Under the pieces are notes generated by a model. The model was not told the origin of the DNA. It did not search any database and saw nothing but the letters and a program-made list of their open reading frames with translations. Positions 34,008-46,746 of a DNA stretch of 64,000 nt are shown piece after piece (within the stretch, counting starts at the first letter, position 1; each line of letters opens with the position of its first letter). Origin of the DNA: Taenia hydatigena (taxonomy: Eukaryota > Platyhelminthes > Cestoda > Cyclophyllidea > Taeniidae). A program made the position numbers and the translations under genes. The stretch lies in NCBI GenBank assembly GCA_036345935.2, contig JADWOT020001334.1, positions 124,001 to 188,000 of the forward strand, given 5' to 3'.

Positions 34008-36235
34008 AGCCGTCATTTTAAAAGCGGTTCGTTCATCTCACACCCAATACATTTTGACAAAGGCGTATAAACCATTTCGTTCCTCTTGTTTATGGCTTTT
34101 GCACTAACTCACAGAACCGCGATTCGTGATTAGTAAATAACTGCGACGTGACTGAACTTCCCATCAGATAACAGTGCCACGACCTTAAAATTTGGACTCC
34201 TAATAAAGGTGGCATTGGACACAGCTCCACTGGACCCCACTTTTTGCCAACTAAGGATGGACTTTTGGTCACGGTCACGACAAAATCAGGTCAAAGCACC
34301 CTTTTCAGCATCGTAAGCACAGCTTTCCCTTTATTAAATGGCGCAGTTGGAAGCATTCTAAATTTCATGCCAAAGTCTCCTCCTCAGCAGGTAAAGGAGG
34401 AACAGACTTGAATGGCTGGTTTCTTGCTGTTGAAAGGAAGGTAATGGCTTTCATTTGATTTATCAGAGGATATCGTCGTCTTGAGGAGGGCTGCTAATCT
34501 ATTTTATGCTGTCTGTGGAACTCTATGTGAACACTGACACTTTTACTGAATGACAGAAAATTGCGTAATAGGATAAAAACGCATGAAGCGAACGATCAGA
34601 CTTAACAGAACATTTTTAGCGTCAACCCGACCCATGTTTACCTTCGCAACAATAGTATGTGCAATTGTAGAGAGATCGCTAGAAATAGCTAGGTAGGAAC
34701 TTGAGAAGAACGGATTTAATCTCTAAAAATACATGGGAAACCTTTACAGGCTGTCCATGTTAGTGTTTTAAGCGCCTAAGCTAAGAAATTAAGCAATTGA
34801 AGCGCAAAAAGCTCAACTAGGCCTCAATTCATGCAAGGAAAGCGCAGTTGAAAGTCGCTGGAAAAGGTCTTAAAATACCCCAATTCCAGTCTATTTCAAT
34901 TGGTCAAATTGCAGAGCAACAACATGATGACCGTACTACTGCATTTACGCTGATGATGCTAGAAAAGGCTGGCAAGTGCTGATGGATGAAATTGCTCTCT
35001 TAAATACTTTGAATGCTAGATAGTAATCGTATTAAGGAGTGGGATCTATCGGCCGATCCTAATAAATTTGATTGGTTTAAACTTGCTAACCAATATGGCG
35101 ACGTATTATTATGAAGCTATGCATGAACAGCTTCGTCCAAGTAAGTGCTTATGCACTTTCGTTGAGTTAACCTCAACGAAACTGGTGACCAGATTTCAAG
35201 CCAAATTTGTAGCGGCGATGAGATTTTTCTAGATGTGTAGGCCACTCAAATTGGTACACCTGGAATGCCTGCTTGATTGCTTTAATTAGACGTGAGACAA
35301 CGAATGAACGCAAATCTCTTTGCAGGGTAGTTTTCATCGGTTTTTGATGTGAGAAAAGCAAACTCTGGTTTTGCTCTGAGTGAAATGAACTGCGAATAAA
35401 TTATGGCTCCTTCTATTCACTTTATTAGTTCTAGGAGTATGAATACCAAGGACGGGAAGACTAATCCCGTGCATTTGCGATTGGGTCTGCTGCATGTATG
35501 ACAGGCACAGGCCAGTGAATGTGGACTAACTCATTCAGACAATTTCATCAACTGCCTTTATTGCCTCAATTATTCACGTGCCGAAGTGTATATGCTCAGT
35601 TTGCTCACTTTCAAGCATTCGCGTCTGCAAAATGAGGATAGCTTCAAACGGGCATAACTCACTATACTGTGCTTAAGCCACGACGAAGTATGACTTGGTT
35701 AGCTTCGTTAAATCAACCTATGTAATCAGTATTTTGAGGCCACCAAAATGCTGCCTCGGCTGATTTTTACCATGTTGTTCAGTTATGTGTTGGATGCTTG
35801 GCTGATGGTACAACTAAATGTAGATGCATTGCATAGCACATGTGGGGTGCAATGGACATTTTGGAATCATCACAGTTTGCGCACGCCTCGCAGTTCGTAA
35901 GCGTGGGGCTCTTGAATTCCGCTAATTTACTAGTGACCGATTCCTAAGCAGTTTAAAAAGGTAGGCTGTTCTGACGGGCAGTTTATCAAGTGAGACAGTA
36001 TTTGTGCATCCGTTTGAGTTCGAAAAAATAATGAAAAGCCTTGGGCGGCGAAGAGTGAAGTAGCTAATAGGCTGTGGTGAAAATCGCCTGTGTATTTGTC
36101 AAATCCATGCGAAGGAAGGTTGGTGCATGAAATCCGGTCAGCAAAGTGGCGCAGGATGGGTAAGTCAAGGCGCATGTTTGTGCTTGTGGGTCATTCGTGT
36201 GCACTTGCTGATACATTCCTATACTTTATCCACTT

Positions 36236-39229
36236 TTGAAGACTAAAGTTACCGGTTTTGGGATTAAGATGTTTGCTCATATTTTGTCCTTAAAAAGTGA
36301 CCGGACCTGCAACATGAAAACAGGTTCAACTTTGCATTTATTTGGTCTGTATCTTAATAACAAGTACATCTATTTTTGCAGACAGTTAACAAATCGGCAA
36401 TCGGTTTTGTGAATCTTTACTACTAAATATGCGTAAGTAGTGGTGGCAAGTCAACCATGATCTGGAAATAGGTTCTGAAGCCCATTCAAGACTTTTGCGA
36501 TGTAAATTCATTGTAGCCATAATATTTTAAGAGTAAAGTCATCCTTAGGGACTATTTTGTGCCTATATACAAAAAGTTACGAGTTATATTCAGCACATTA
36601 CTTCTGTTTCCGATGCTTTCCTCACATCATTTGCCTCTTTTAAGGACCCGGATGCAAATAAGAGGTGTTTATTCCTTTTGAACTTGGTGCAAAATGGTTC
36701 AGATATCAGCAGCTCTCAGTCTAGCTATGCTTTTCGCTAAATCAAAATGAGCTTATAGGTGCTGAGGTCTTCTTTTTATAAAAACAAACCTACCTTACTC
36801 AATGCGTCGCATTTTTAAGTTTCCTGTATTCGTGTGCCATGCAGCGCACTTGAATTAGACTCTAATTCGATAGTTGATAAGGTGAATTCTAGGGCATGCC
36901 CAAATTAGTAGTTTTGCTTTTAAGTAAAAAGGCGGTTTCTATCTTCCATGTTGCCATAAAGTACACTAGTGCTTTGTGGACCACAAAGTAGTGGTTGCGA
37001 TTAAAGCAGGATGTGCTAAAGGCGACCTTAAGAGGGACGCATTGGCTCTGCTAAAGGAGCCTGGAATAAAAAATATATTTAAAATATGCAACATAGGCTA
37101 CTATCATTATTGACCTATTCAAAATTGTTCTCGCAGTTCTCTCCTTTTATTCTTGTTCTTCGTAGACAAAGTGCTGTACTCTTTCCATTACCGATAAAAT
37201 GCAGGAACTACAGACTCACATGCATGTTACACATTAGCACATTTTAACATGAGGTTCTTCACGCTTGCCATAACTTATTGTAGGACACCGAATTTCAGGA
37301 AAAGTGGGGGAGTTAGTGGATGGCTACCTCAGCCCCTGCCACTTTTGCTCTTTGCAGAAGAGGGTGAGTGAACATCCATCATTCGATCTATTTCTCTAAC
37401 ATCTACAGCCATACCTTAGCTTGCATCTGTCGCATAACTAATTCTACAACTTTTTTACTACCAATTGCATCCACTACGTCATTATCAACTGCCCTACATG
37501 TCCACTCTAGCTTGTTGTGGGGCACCAAAGTTCAGTGCGCATCAGAGCTGTCACACAAGGCACAACCGAATAGGTTTTATTTGTTTGCCACGCGCATGGA
37601 AAGCAAAACCCATAACAATGGTCGTGTACATATTCACGTAGGTGTAAGAAGTGCAATGAGAGCTATTTTAGAATTCTTTCGACTAAAGCTGCGAGCCGTC
37701 ACCAGTGGACCTTAATGTCTTAGACACATCTTTGTCTACCCTTCATTTATGAGGCTCGCCTACAGGTGGTGTAGAGCGTTTGGCATGGACCTCGTTTCCA
37801 TCCTACTAAATGTTGGGGTAGGACTCCTCACCATATGCTTTCAACTTTCCAACAGACAAGACAGTACTCCTCAGTTCGGTCTACTCTAGACTCAGGGCTG
37901 ATTACGGTCGCATACTGATGCATTCTAATTGCTTTTATTGCCAAAAGAGAACGATTGAAGACACAGGAGATCATCTTTCCGATTCGTAGTTTGACGGTTT
38001 TTACGACTCAACTGCTGTATTAACTACGCCATTACAATTTGTTATCCAACTCTCATGCCGCTGCAAGCCACTGTCATTGCAGTAAACGAAACGTATGGTC
38101 GAGGTTAGAAAGGCTTTAATCCTTTTGCTAGCTTAAGGCGTGTTCTGACATCATTAAAGTTATTGAATCGATTTTTGCACATTTAATTGCTGTAGGATTC
38201 GATTAACAGATCAACCGCACATCATGACATGAGTCACTATATCTCAACAAAACACAGACTGGAGAATTCAACGTACGAAATCGCATAAAGCCAAAAAGTA
38301 TTCTGGCAACAGACGCAAGTGATCCAGTTTCACCACCCACCCTGCATACAAAATATGCGAGCGAATTTGAAGAGGATACCCGAAAAAGCAACATGCAAGA
38401 TGGGAGGTTGTCTGGTCACCTGACCGGTCATGTTACATCATTGAACGTCTTAAATGTCGAGTGTGAGTTACGGGTCCGTGTGACCACTTTTGAACATCAA
38501 ATACAGCAAACTAGAAGGAAATGTGCCCACAAGGGAGGAGTCAAATGAATACCTGCCCAACCTGACACTACTTTCGGCCAGTGGAAGAAAACAAAGTGGA
38601 AATGAAGAGGCGATCAGAACTAGTGAAGCATATTAATAAAGGCACCAAGAGAGCCAAATGAGGACAATAAATATGCGGGTGTAAGAAGCCAAAAGAATTA
38701 CATGACACAAGTGGGACGGAAAGAGATCATCATATTACCACCTCTGTAAATAAAATGTACACCATAAAGATAGATAACCAAGGTTGGTAAGAGAAACTGT
38801 GTCTGTACTTACAGTTTGCGTATTAAAATCATTTTATCATAACGAAGTTATTCTTAAATATTAAATGTCTCGCAGCTGCACTACACCTCAATAAAACGGA
38901 AGTAACCTTGCATTTGAGACCTAATCTCAATTAATTAGAAATTAAAACGAACAAAATATGGTGCGGTAAGCATCCGCGCTCTCTGGTTTTCTGGTAACAC
39001 AGCCTTAGCACAACTGCATGGCACAAAGCGCCAATGTCTTGCAGGAGACCGCAGCAGTTTAATAGCTGGAGACGTATTAAGACCAGTGCCAGATCAAAGT
39101 TAGAATTATATTAAGTGCGGTGCATTTAGGCCAATTCGCCATTGTTTCACATGTGTAGTACCAGTCGAACCAAATACCATTCAGTAAATTTCAATGGTTG
39201 TAAAATGTGGTGCGCAACTCTTTCTTAAT
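36236..39229. other. Unassigned stretch
   Basis: No gene was recognised. A short similarity (CTT(A/G)TTGT followed by GGCACC/GGACACC) links 37274 and 37511, 237 bp apart, and may be an old duplication. A palindrome is listed separately. Confidence 0.4.
36964..36993. other. Near-perfect palindrome
   Basis: CTTTGTGG and CCACAAAG flank a single A. Outer arms CACTA and TAGTG extend the symmetry, with a 3-nt bulge (GTG) on the left. No function is evident. Confidence 0.65.
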
Positions 39230-39800
39230 TAGATCTTTTTCCTGCCCAGCGTCGAAGACTTTTGTATGCAGCCCTATAGCTGCTAAACAACTAAAAGTGA
39301 CTAGTGCATTATAGGTGATTAGAGGTGTGAGTATTGCAGTAACTGGTATGAAGTTATTTTACTGCACATCAAAAATAAAAACTCGGGAATTTAGGGCGAA
39401 GCCGAACTATCTAGTAAGTGGCTTTTGTCAATTTGTGCATATCAGGCATAGTAAAAAACCATAAATGCAACTCCTTCTTACCTGGACTTTATGCAAAGTA
39501 ACGCCAAAGGCAGAATTCTATTCCTGAATTGTTCATTAAGGAGCCCATGCTTAACAAATTATGATCCCGTCAGACGTGACACAACTTTCTACTTTGTAGA
39601 ATTCACATCTCGCACAGTCATTGCTGTCAAGTAGGTCCCAGTAATTTGGAGAAGCCGCAGGAAAAATATATCTCTCTTTTGTCGAACGCAAGAGATTTCA
39701 GTGTAGCAACGGATCCAATTTACCAGCGGGCATGTGTCGACCTCAAAAGAGCGGCCACGCTGCTCTACGACTAGGTTCATTTTGTCCTTCCGCCTCTAGT
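39230..39800 (+). repeat. Repeat family D, copy 1
   Basis: This segment aligns in the same orientation with 44935-45430. Shared blocks include an AAGACTT block near 39255, GTGAGTATT/GTGAGTACT near 39330, CTAGTAA(G/A)TGGCT near 39412, TTGTGCAT near 39434 and a CTTACCTG block near 39477. The 63-codon minus frame at 39589-39780 is not supported as a gene. Confidence 0.55.
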
Positions 39801-42800
39801 CTACAAAGCACATCTAAGGAACATAAGTATTACAGCAGTCTTTGCAAAAATCATCACAAATGACGATGAAAAGGTAGTCCTCACTGCATTATTTAAAATG
39901 ACTCGCCTTCCATGTAACAAACCTGTCAGCATCAGCACAGAATATAAGTTCCGGTTTGTCATCACCTCCCATTTCCTATGATCCGAGATAAGTCCGGGCA
40001 TCGTTAATTGGCGAATCCCTCCTCAATTACCTCGGCAATGTGTGAATGCCCCACAGTGTGCTCATTGCCCGCATCCCGTTTACGTGATGTCGAGGTAGCC
40101 CTTGCGCATGCCTTGCCCTTTTTTGTCGCTCATCCCTAATGCTCCAGATTATGGTCTTCAAGTCACAGTGCTGGGAAGACTTGAAAGGTTTAGGCGTTCA
40201 TCCGGCTTGTCCTTCCTGTTTGGATTCGCCTTCCTCAATTTGCCGTAATCAATATTCTACCTCTATGCTTTGTAGGTCATTATTCCTTTACCGAAACGCT
40301 TGAAGTACTTATTTGATTACGCCTTAGTTTTTTAGCTATTAGAGTAGGGCATAGAAGCAGAAGCGACGTAAAGTAACAAAAGTAGGGCCTTCTGTCCAAT
40401 GACTTCTCCGCCATTTCGCTAATGCCTTCATCTACTAATCCACCACCTACCTGTCTATTCTACTTCGTGAAAGTGCGGTAGTCACTTTGATCAGCTTAGA
40501 GTGGATATACGAGGCTGACCAAGTTTAAAGCATCCATGATGTTTACAGGAGGCACTCAAGTCGCATAAAGTTAACCGCCTAAAATTAGTACCGTGAAATT
40601 AAATGAATGTAGTCCAGGCATGTATACCGACATCCCTTTTAGAGAAGGTACAAAAACCAACCGCAGGTTGACACGTCACCTAACTCTGCGGTGAAGTTGA
40701 TTATCAAAGCTGAGAATGGAACCTACTGAAGAACTATTTTTTAACTAATTGGAGTTCACGACGGAACTCCGAACGCACTGCAAATGTATTAACATCTTTT
40801 GCAACACCTTAGCTGGCTCGAGGGGGAAATTAAAGACAGGAAGTATAGTGAGCAAAGAGTGATAGAAAGCGAAAGATGTTTGGGAACTTGCCGCCGACCG
40901 AATCTCATAATCGCCTCGTGTCATAAGCAAAAGCAGATTTGTTCAAATTGGTATCTTTGCGTCCAATCATTTAGCCTCTGTGGCCTGGATCGGCCTGGGA
41001 TCTTATCGACTGACAGCCCATCCAGATAAAAGACATAGACCTCCGCACATCAGGCTGCCTTACCGATTTATCGATCGGTTCACGGACTCATTCAGTTAAG
41101 TCAACAACGAGGCGTTTGATGAGAAGAGCATAAGTGGCCCTCACGTAAGCATTCCACTCACCTGACTCCATCGGTGGCTTCGGATTCACCACTCCTTTTC
41201 GCACACCTTCAAGAAAAGGGTTAATTCAACCGCTGCGGTGAAGATGGAGAAGTCTTTTAACCACCTTAACCCATAGGCGCCTTCTATGCAAAAATCTCAC
41301 AATCAGATAAGGAATAATTTGCAGCGGCTTAATCCTTTCGGCCACCACAGTTATGCTTGCGTTTAGTCTACATGCTACCCGTGAATCCAACAATAACTCT
41401 GCTAGTGGCCTGAGTAGACTTGTAGATGGATTTGCCCTATTGGGAGAGTAAAACCACTCATTTAGAAAACAGGAGAGTCGGCAATGAGAGCACTTAAGGG
41501 TCAACACAGTTCTGAGGTACTACTGCTCTTACTGAAGTGGTGTTTTCGAGCTCTGACGACTACGTACAACATTCTTTAGCAGAGGTTAAGCCATTACAAT
41601 GCAACAACACTATAAAAATTGAAAAGTTTTTAGACGAAAGTACAAACTTTTTCAAACGCTGCAGTACAGATTCAATAACTGCGTAGTCAATGATTAATAA
41701 CTGTCCTAGAAGGGACTTCATCTTGGCTCTGCCGCCTTTCTCGAATTAGAATTCAATGCTTCTGCCTGCATTTCAAAATTGGTTTGGAGTCCCAGTAACA
41801 ACAAATGACCAAGCGTTTGAATTCGGATAGCAAGACAGCGTCCAGCCACAAAGTTGTGCAGCAAAAACACGCGTATCGCAGGGATGGACCTCACAATTCC
41901 ACCCGGAATAAAAATTTGCGCAATCTATTTGGAAATGCTCGACAAGCCTCCCGTAGCAAAGAGGTTACATACAAAAGCAATTTGTTTAATGGAGTAAATT
42001 TCTACAAAAGAGAAGCCAATGGCATCTTGCCTTGCGGTCGAGGCGTGGCTTTCCTGTTTGGCTGAAAAGCTCTGCACGATACTAACAGTCGCATAGTCCA
42101 TATAATCAAATAACCTTAAGATGGCTGATCAAACGGACGAACTTTTGCTCAAAAACAGGGAAAAAGCAAGTAGTCCTCATCAAATTTATTACTTTAAGTG
42201 CAAACAACCGCCTTGCTAAACGATTTTGTGATAAGGAGCACATGTCGCAATAAATACTGCTCAACAGCCAAAGTATTTCAGATCAGTGCTGCGAGGAGCA
42301 TTTCTGAGGGCAACTTCAGTAAAGGTTGTAATCAGGGAAGTGTTACGCTTACGTGGCTGGAACTGTCATTCCATTGGCCAGGTGGTACGACTCATGGGTA
42401 CGCATAACACCAAACGATCCTGGTCAGCCTCCCAAGCAATGGCTGCACCCATGCTTTATGCCACAAGACTGTCTGCATCGCAACTATGGATGCTTTAGAT
42501 AGAGAAATGACTTTAATAGATGGCTTTTCACCCCCCTACCCCGACTATTCAGAAATGGCTGCGTTTTATTCGCCAGAAAATAAAACGATGTACAACGGTT
42601 GGTCACCACGAAAACGACACACGCAACAATTCTTGCTAAATGCATTTATGCCCCAAGTTATTCCAAAGTCATATTGATGAACGACCGCAAGCTGCTTGGG
42701 CTTGTCGGGCTACCTCATTTTATGAAAAATGAGAACACTTCGATAAAAGCCATTTTAGAGAGCGTACTGCTCTCTCATTTACCTATTCAAGCAAAGGCAC

Positions 42801-43549
42801 CTACATATCAAGAACTAAGATGGCAAAATTTGCCAAAAAACTACAGCAAGCACTCAAAACAGCAAAAAATTCTGAATCCGCATCGTGGTTATTGCTGAAA
42901 CAAAGAGGACGTGAAGCGTGACAGCAAAATGCACGTGTTCTCCCGAGCATCTCCACAATAGGCTCTCCATACATCGACCAAATCAACGCTGGTGGTGCGT
43001 AACAGAATATTTGCTAAAAACTATCGCAGAACTAAATAAGTTCCAGTTTTATCAATTTTATAGAATCCAAATAGAAGTAGCATTAGCATTATGCTCGTTA
43101 TTCCTCAGCTTTTATGCCACTATAATCTCCCTACATGATATCTGTCAGAGGCAATCCGAGATTCAACAATATCTTATGCCCAATTTCTAATAAAGACACG
43201 CATGCTTGGCATCTGTTCTTTCTTTACAATTTAAAGCTCCTTATCCTTCGGCCAGTGCTCTCATTCTCACAAGCCATTATGCAGCCGACTGTCATCTTAG
43301 ACATTGAGCTAATTTGATTCTTAGGTCTTTCATAATAGAACTGCCTCAAACAATTTTGGTTCAAAAGGGAAAATAAGGATCCCAACTATCGCAATTGGTT
43401 ATCTCAGACTTTATGCTAAAGCATTCTCCTTAAATGCACGATTATCCGAACTCGTTAATTTTAGCGCGTAAAATTGCTGTTAGGCGCCACGGAATCAAGA
43501 AGATGCTAAGCAAATATTTTTATCACTTGCAGATCGAATGGGTAATGAT
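39801..43549. other. Unassigned stretch
   Basis: No recognised gene or repeat match. A hairpin with 7-bp arms (AGAGAGC / GCTCTCT, 5-nt loop) lies at 42757-42775. Overlapping frames of 60-105 codons around 41800-43320 have no motif. Confidence 0.4.
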
Positions 43550-44800
43550 AGATTGCTGCTTTGTTTACTGTCATCTCTGCTTCTAATCGGGACTACCCTC
43601 AATGTACTGCAGTAAGCGACAAAACAGCCCTACATGGACATGGAAGTAAACTAAAAATTAATACAGAATTCCAACGAATTTTAGATTCGAGTAAAATTAT
43701 ATTACACGGGATCTGTATTCTCTGCACAATAAAAGGCCAACAACTAAGGCCTTTATCAGATTGCATATAGGTAGAAACAGTAAAATATGTGGCCTAACAC
43801 TTTTGGTGCTTTCGTTTTCCTTCTCTAAACCAATTCGCTTACATACAAAGAGAATAAACAGTCATTATTGTGCACGTGCAATGCTATGCAGATGGACCGA
43901 CTTAAGCTGCCAGAAATCGACACGACCTACACTGACAATATTGACACGCGCACTATCATGGCCTGTTGCAAAAGGAAACATGCCTCTGAGTCCCAAACCT
44001 GACCAACTCACCACTAAAAGAGACACAAAGTACCGCGGCAAAGTGAACATGATCCTCGCATTCCAATTTCGCGATTAAATTAGCTCGCATTAGAGGAATT
44101 TAAATAGCAATAATAGCACGGGTACTGTCATGAGCTGTTGCAAAGGTGAAAAAGATTCTGAGACCCAAACATTTCTTCATACCAACCAGAATTACATTAA
44201 TAATGTTTGGCACGGTAACTGCCACAAGCAGGCACAAACGAAAAACAACTTATTTCCAATTGAGGTCATATCTTGAATCAAGCCGCCCAAAGTAAGCAGC
44301 AAAATATATGTTGCCTCAAAACAGTCTCTTTACGCACTGACGAGAACTGCACTAACACTTTACAAATTCCTACTATTTGCTGCTTTGTGCTCTGTCTTCT
44401 CCGCTTCTTCTTACCAAAATTTTTCGTAGTAATTCGCAGACAGACCTAATTATTGAGTGAATTACAATATAAGTTCCCCACGTTGGCAAGGAAGTAAACC
44501 TACCAGTAATGCCAAAGTGTTACGAGTTTTAGATGCAAATGGTACAAATGGTACAAATCTATGTTCCAACGACAAATTCTCGGTTCTCGCTACTTCAGCT
44601 GCAGTCACATGGTACAAATCGGTGTTCCGACGACAAGTTCTCGGCTCTCGCCACTTCAAATGCAGTCCCCATTACAGGAGACCTGACTCTTTAACCCCGT
44701 ACAAGCCAGCGACCAATGCCTAATTTAAAGTATATAGAGATGGAAACGGTGACATACACGGCACAGCACTTTTGTTGCTTTTTATCTTCAAAAATGATGG
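43550..44800 (+). repeat. Diverged tandem duplication, unit about 850 bp
   Basis: The first unit (about 43550-44370) and the start of a second (about 44375-44800) share ordered landmarks: TTGCTGCTTTGT then CTGTC near 43553 and 44379, GGAAGTAAAC at 43642 and 44490, GAATTTTAGAT/GAGTTTTAGAT near 43676 and 44525, and a GAAACRGT...CACTTTTG block near 43775 and 44744. Within the first unit, a further block (GTTGCAAA then CTGAG(T/A)CCCAAAC) repeats at about 43966 and 44137. The unit is not identified. Confidence 0.55.
44550..44671 (+). repeat. 61-bp tandem duplication
   Basis: Two adjacent copies (44550-44610 and 44611-44671) begin GGTACAAATC and contain GTTCC(A/G)ACGACAA, TTCTCGG and TCTCGC(T/C)ACTTCA. 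A short AAATGGTAC repeat precedes them. It lies inside the second unit of the larger duplication and accounts for part of its extra length. Confidence 0.8.
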
Positions 44801-44934
44801 CGCTCACGTAGAATAATCAGCCTCTGCTTTAAACGTGCCCTGTCTTATGATTGCACGACCTAAATGACGAGACAAGGCCTAATGGTAATCAGATCCTATT
44901 AAAGAATGTAGAAGGAGAAAAGCAGTTGATTCAT

Positions 44935-45430
44935 GCTTAAAACTCTTTATCTTCTTACCCAAAGACTTCTAGCCACGTTTTGGATGTGGATAAACACTGG
45001 CTTAAATAATATTATCTGCATATCATGCGGACGTGAGTACTACAGCAATTCTAATGAAGCATCCTTATCCGTGTGTCAATCCTGGAAACATTGAGAATTA
45101 ACAGTAAATTTGACTTGTCTAGTAAATGGCTATCAGTTTTTACTCTGTGCATAAGTGGCACAATAAGAAGTCATAAAATGCAACCTATTCTTACCTGAGT
45201 TACCAGCGAAGTGATGGCCAATGCTAATCAAAATATATTCCAGTAAATGCATACAAGTTCCTGTGGAATTTTAGGGCCCGCGAAGTCATTGTCACGAAGT
45301 TTCTATTAATTGCCCTTCTTTGGAGAATAGAGTCACTTCTGTCGAAATTTTGCCGCTCCTATTACAGCGATTAGTTCAACACCTTATTAGAAGGAGAAAC
45401 AATGTCACCGCTAGTGAACTTGAAAATAAT
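44935..45430 (+). repeat. Repeat family D, copy 2
   Basis: This is the counterpart of 39230-39800. Just after it, at 45442-45458, is a hairpin with 7-bp perfect arms CCAATTC / GAATTGG around AAA. Confidence 0.55.
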
Positions 45431-45893
45431 TGGCAGGTTAGCCAATTCAAAGAATTGGTTTAGATTCAAGCAATTACAAAACATTGTATATTCATGAAAT
45501 CGTGCCCTTTAATTTCTGCCTTTTTTAAATTATACATGTAGCACTTAGTTTAACACATATTTTTAACATGCTCAAGTATTTTAATTTTTGTTGTGAATCT
45601 ATCAATAATCCTATGCTTGAGTTCATATGCCCTAGTTGCATAAATGCGCAGTTATATCTTCAGATGGAGTGCGGTAAGAGTGTCGGCTTCCCGCTTTTCC
45701 TAAATTAAAACTCACTTTAAGTCTTGCAATGAATCCCCCATTTTACATCGCCATTGTGCTCCGCATTACTTATCACTAACAAGACTGTATGATATTGTAG
45801 ACGACCTTTTGCCCAAACCTTTGCCAACATTACTAAATGGCAATAATAACTGAATATTGGATACACCCGCCTATAATATCGTGTGTGTAGCTG

Positions 45894-45902
45894 TAGTGTA
45901 AT
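45894..45902 (+). repeat. Left flanking direct repeat of TRIM-like element 2
   Basis: TAGTGTAAT immediately precedes the 5' terminal repeat and recurs at 46748-46756, one base past the end of the 3' terminal repeat. It is a candidate target-site duplication, although 9 bp is longer than the 4-6 bp usual for LTR elements. Confidence 0.55.
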
Positions 45903-46087
45903 TGTAGCGTTTCGCGACTCCCTCGGAGGCAAAAAGGGCAGAATATCAGGGTAGAATATATGTATTCAACGAACAGAGGGAAATAAGCCGCTGGCATAGC
46001 CCGAAGGCCAGCCTACGCAGCTAGGGCAGTACGGCTACCCCTCTGACCTTGATCGAAACCGGTAGTTCCAACAAACAAAGTACTACA
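45903..46087 (+). repeat. 5' terminal repeat of TRIM-like element 2
   Basis: This 185-bp repeat starts TGTAGCG and ends TACTACA, so the TGTAG...CTACA ends are inverted repeats as in LTRs. Its length is the same as the 5' repeat of element 1. Confidence 0.7.
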
Positions 46088-46575
46088 TTGCTCCTTCCTC
46101 TTTTGAGCGTCGTCCCCGACGCGCCCCTTAGTACACCTCTTGCGTCAGCCATCACAACGTACTCAGTGCTGCAAGAAGCACCTACGAGCTAACCATGCCA
46201 CTGGCCGACATTCGACGCGATTGAGGCGATGCCTGACACCAACGTCAGTGATCTCTCTTGGCAGTGCATTGCACTTCCAGGTTTCGTTTGGCTTCGGAAG
46301 AAAGTTCAGAATAAGTGGTTCTGCCGACCATCAGTATGTCCGTAGGGGGGCATTAACAAGCCGATCTCCTTAAGCAAGTATATTGGGGGTGGTTCATGGC
46401 CAGCATCGCTTTAGTTGTTGATAGCTTTCTTGTAGAACACGGAGAAGGGATAGATGCCGGAGGCGGACGTCGTTCTTGGCCCATCCGTAGCACATGCACT
46501 TCCTTTGCACCGCCGCAACACGCCACAAGCGGTAGAGATCGGGATAATAACCCTATAGAGTCGGATTATATTTCC

Positions 46576-46602
46576 GCTTTTCACATTATATGAATTCGGT
46601 AG
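46576..46602 (+). repeat. 27-bp motif shared with 48800-48826
   Basis: Both sites read GCTTTTCACATTA(T/C)ATGAA followed by TT(C/T)GGTAG, with two differences in 27 bases. Here the motif takes the place of the missing left end of the 3' terminal repeat of TRIM 2. The other site has no recognisable terminal repeat after it. Confidence 0.5.
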
Positions 46603-46746
46603 AATATATATATATATATATATTCACCGGACAGAATGCTTTGGGCTGCTGGCATGTCCCGGAGGCCAGCCTTTGCAGCTAGGGCAGTACGGCCACCTCT
46701 GTGACCCTGATTAAAAACCGATAGTACAAACAAACAAAGCACCACA
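46590..46746 (+). repeat. 3' terminal repeat of TRIM-like element 2, left end lost
   Basis: This aligns with the 5' repeat from GGTAGAATATAT onward and ends CACCACA. The first 45 or so bases are missing. A TA dinucleotide run (about 46604-46622) has expanded within it. Confidence 0.6.

Larger units (their letters stand above)
32185..36235 (-). repeat. Repeat family A, copy 3 (inverted, 5'-truncated)
   Basis: Read on the minus strand, this segment aligns with about 3190-7090 of copy 1. It lacks the first 450 bp of the family but keeps the 3' part missing from copy 2. It contains a decayed tRNA-like sequence (33935-34007) and the MPVERL frame (33561-33791). Landmarks shared with copy 1 on the minus strand include TAGGTGCATAAGGAAG near 33250, GGCCTGAAGACTG near 32975, CTCCGCATTCTAGGGT near 32810 and ACTTCGCATCTA near 32585. 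It retains the segment near 33500 that copy 1 has lost. Confidence 0.75.

Noticed and set aside
34943..34957. IYADD-like codons in A copy 3, resembling a reverse-transcriptase active site
   Set aside because: The frame has two stops just upstream, copies 1 and 2 do not keep the residues, and the sequence around it does not read like RT.
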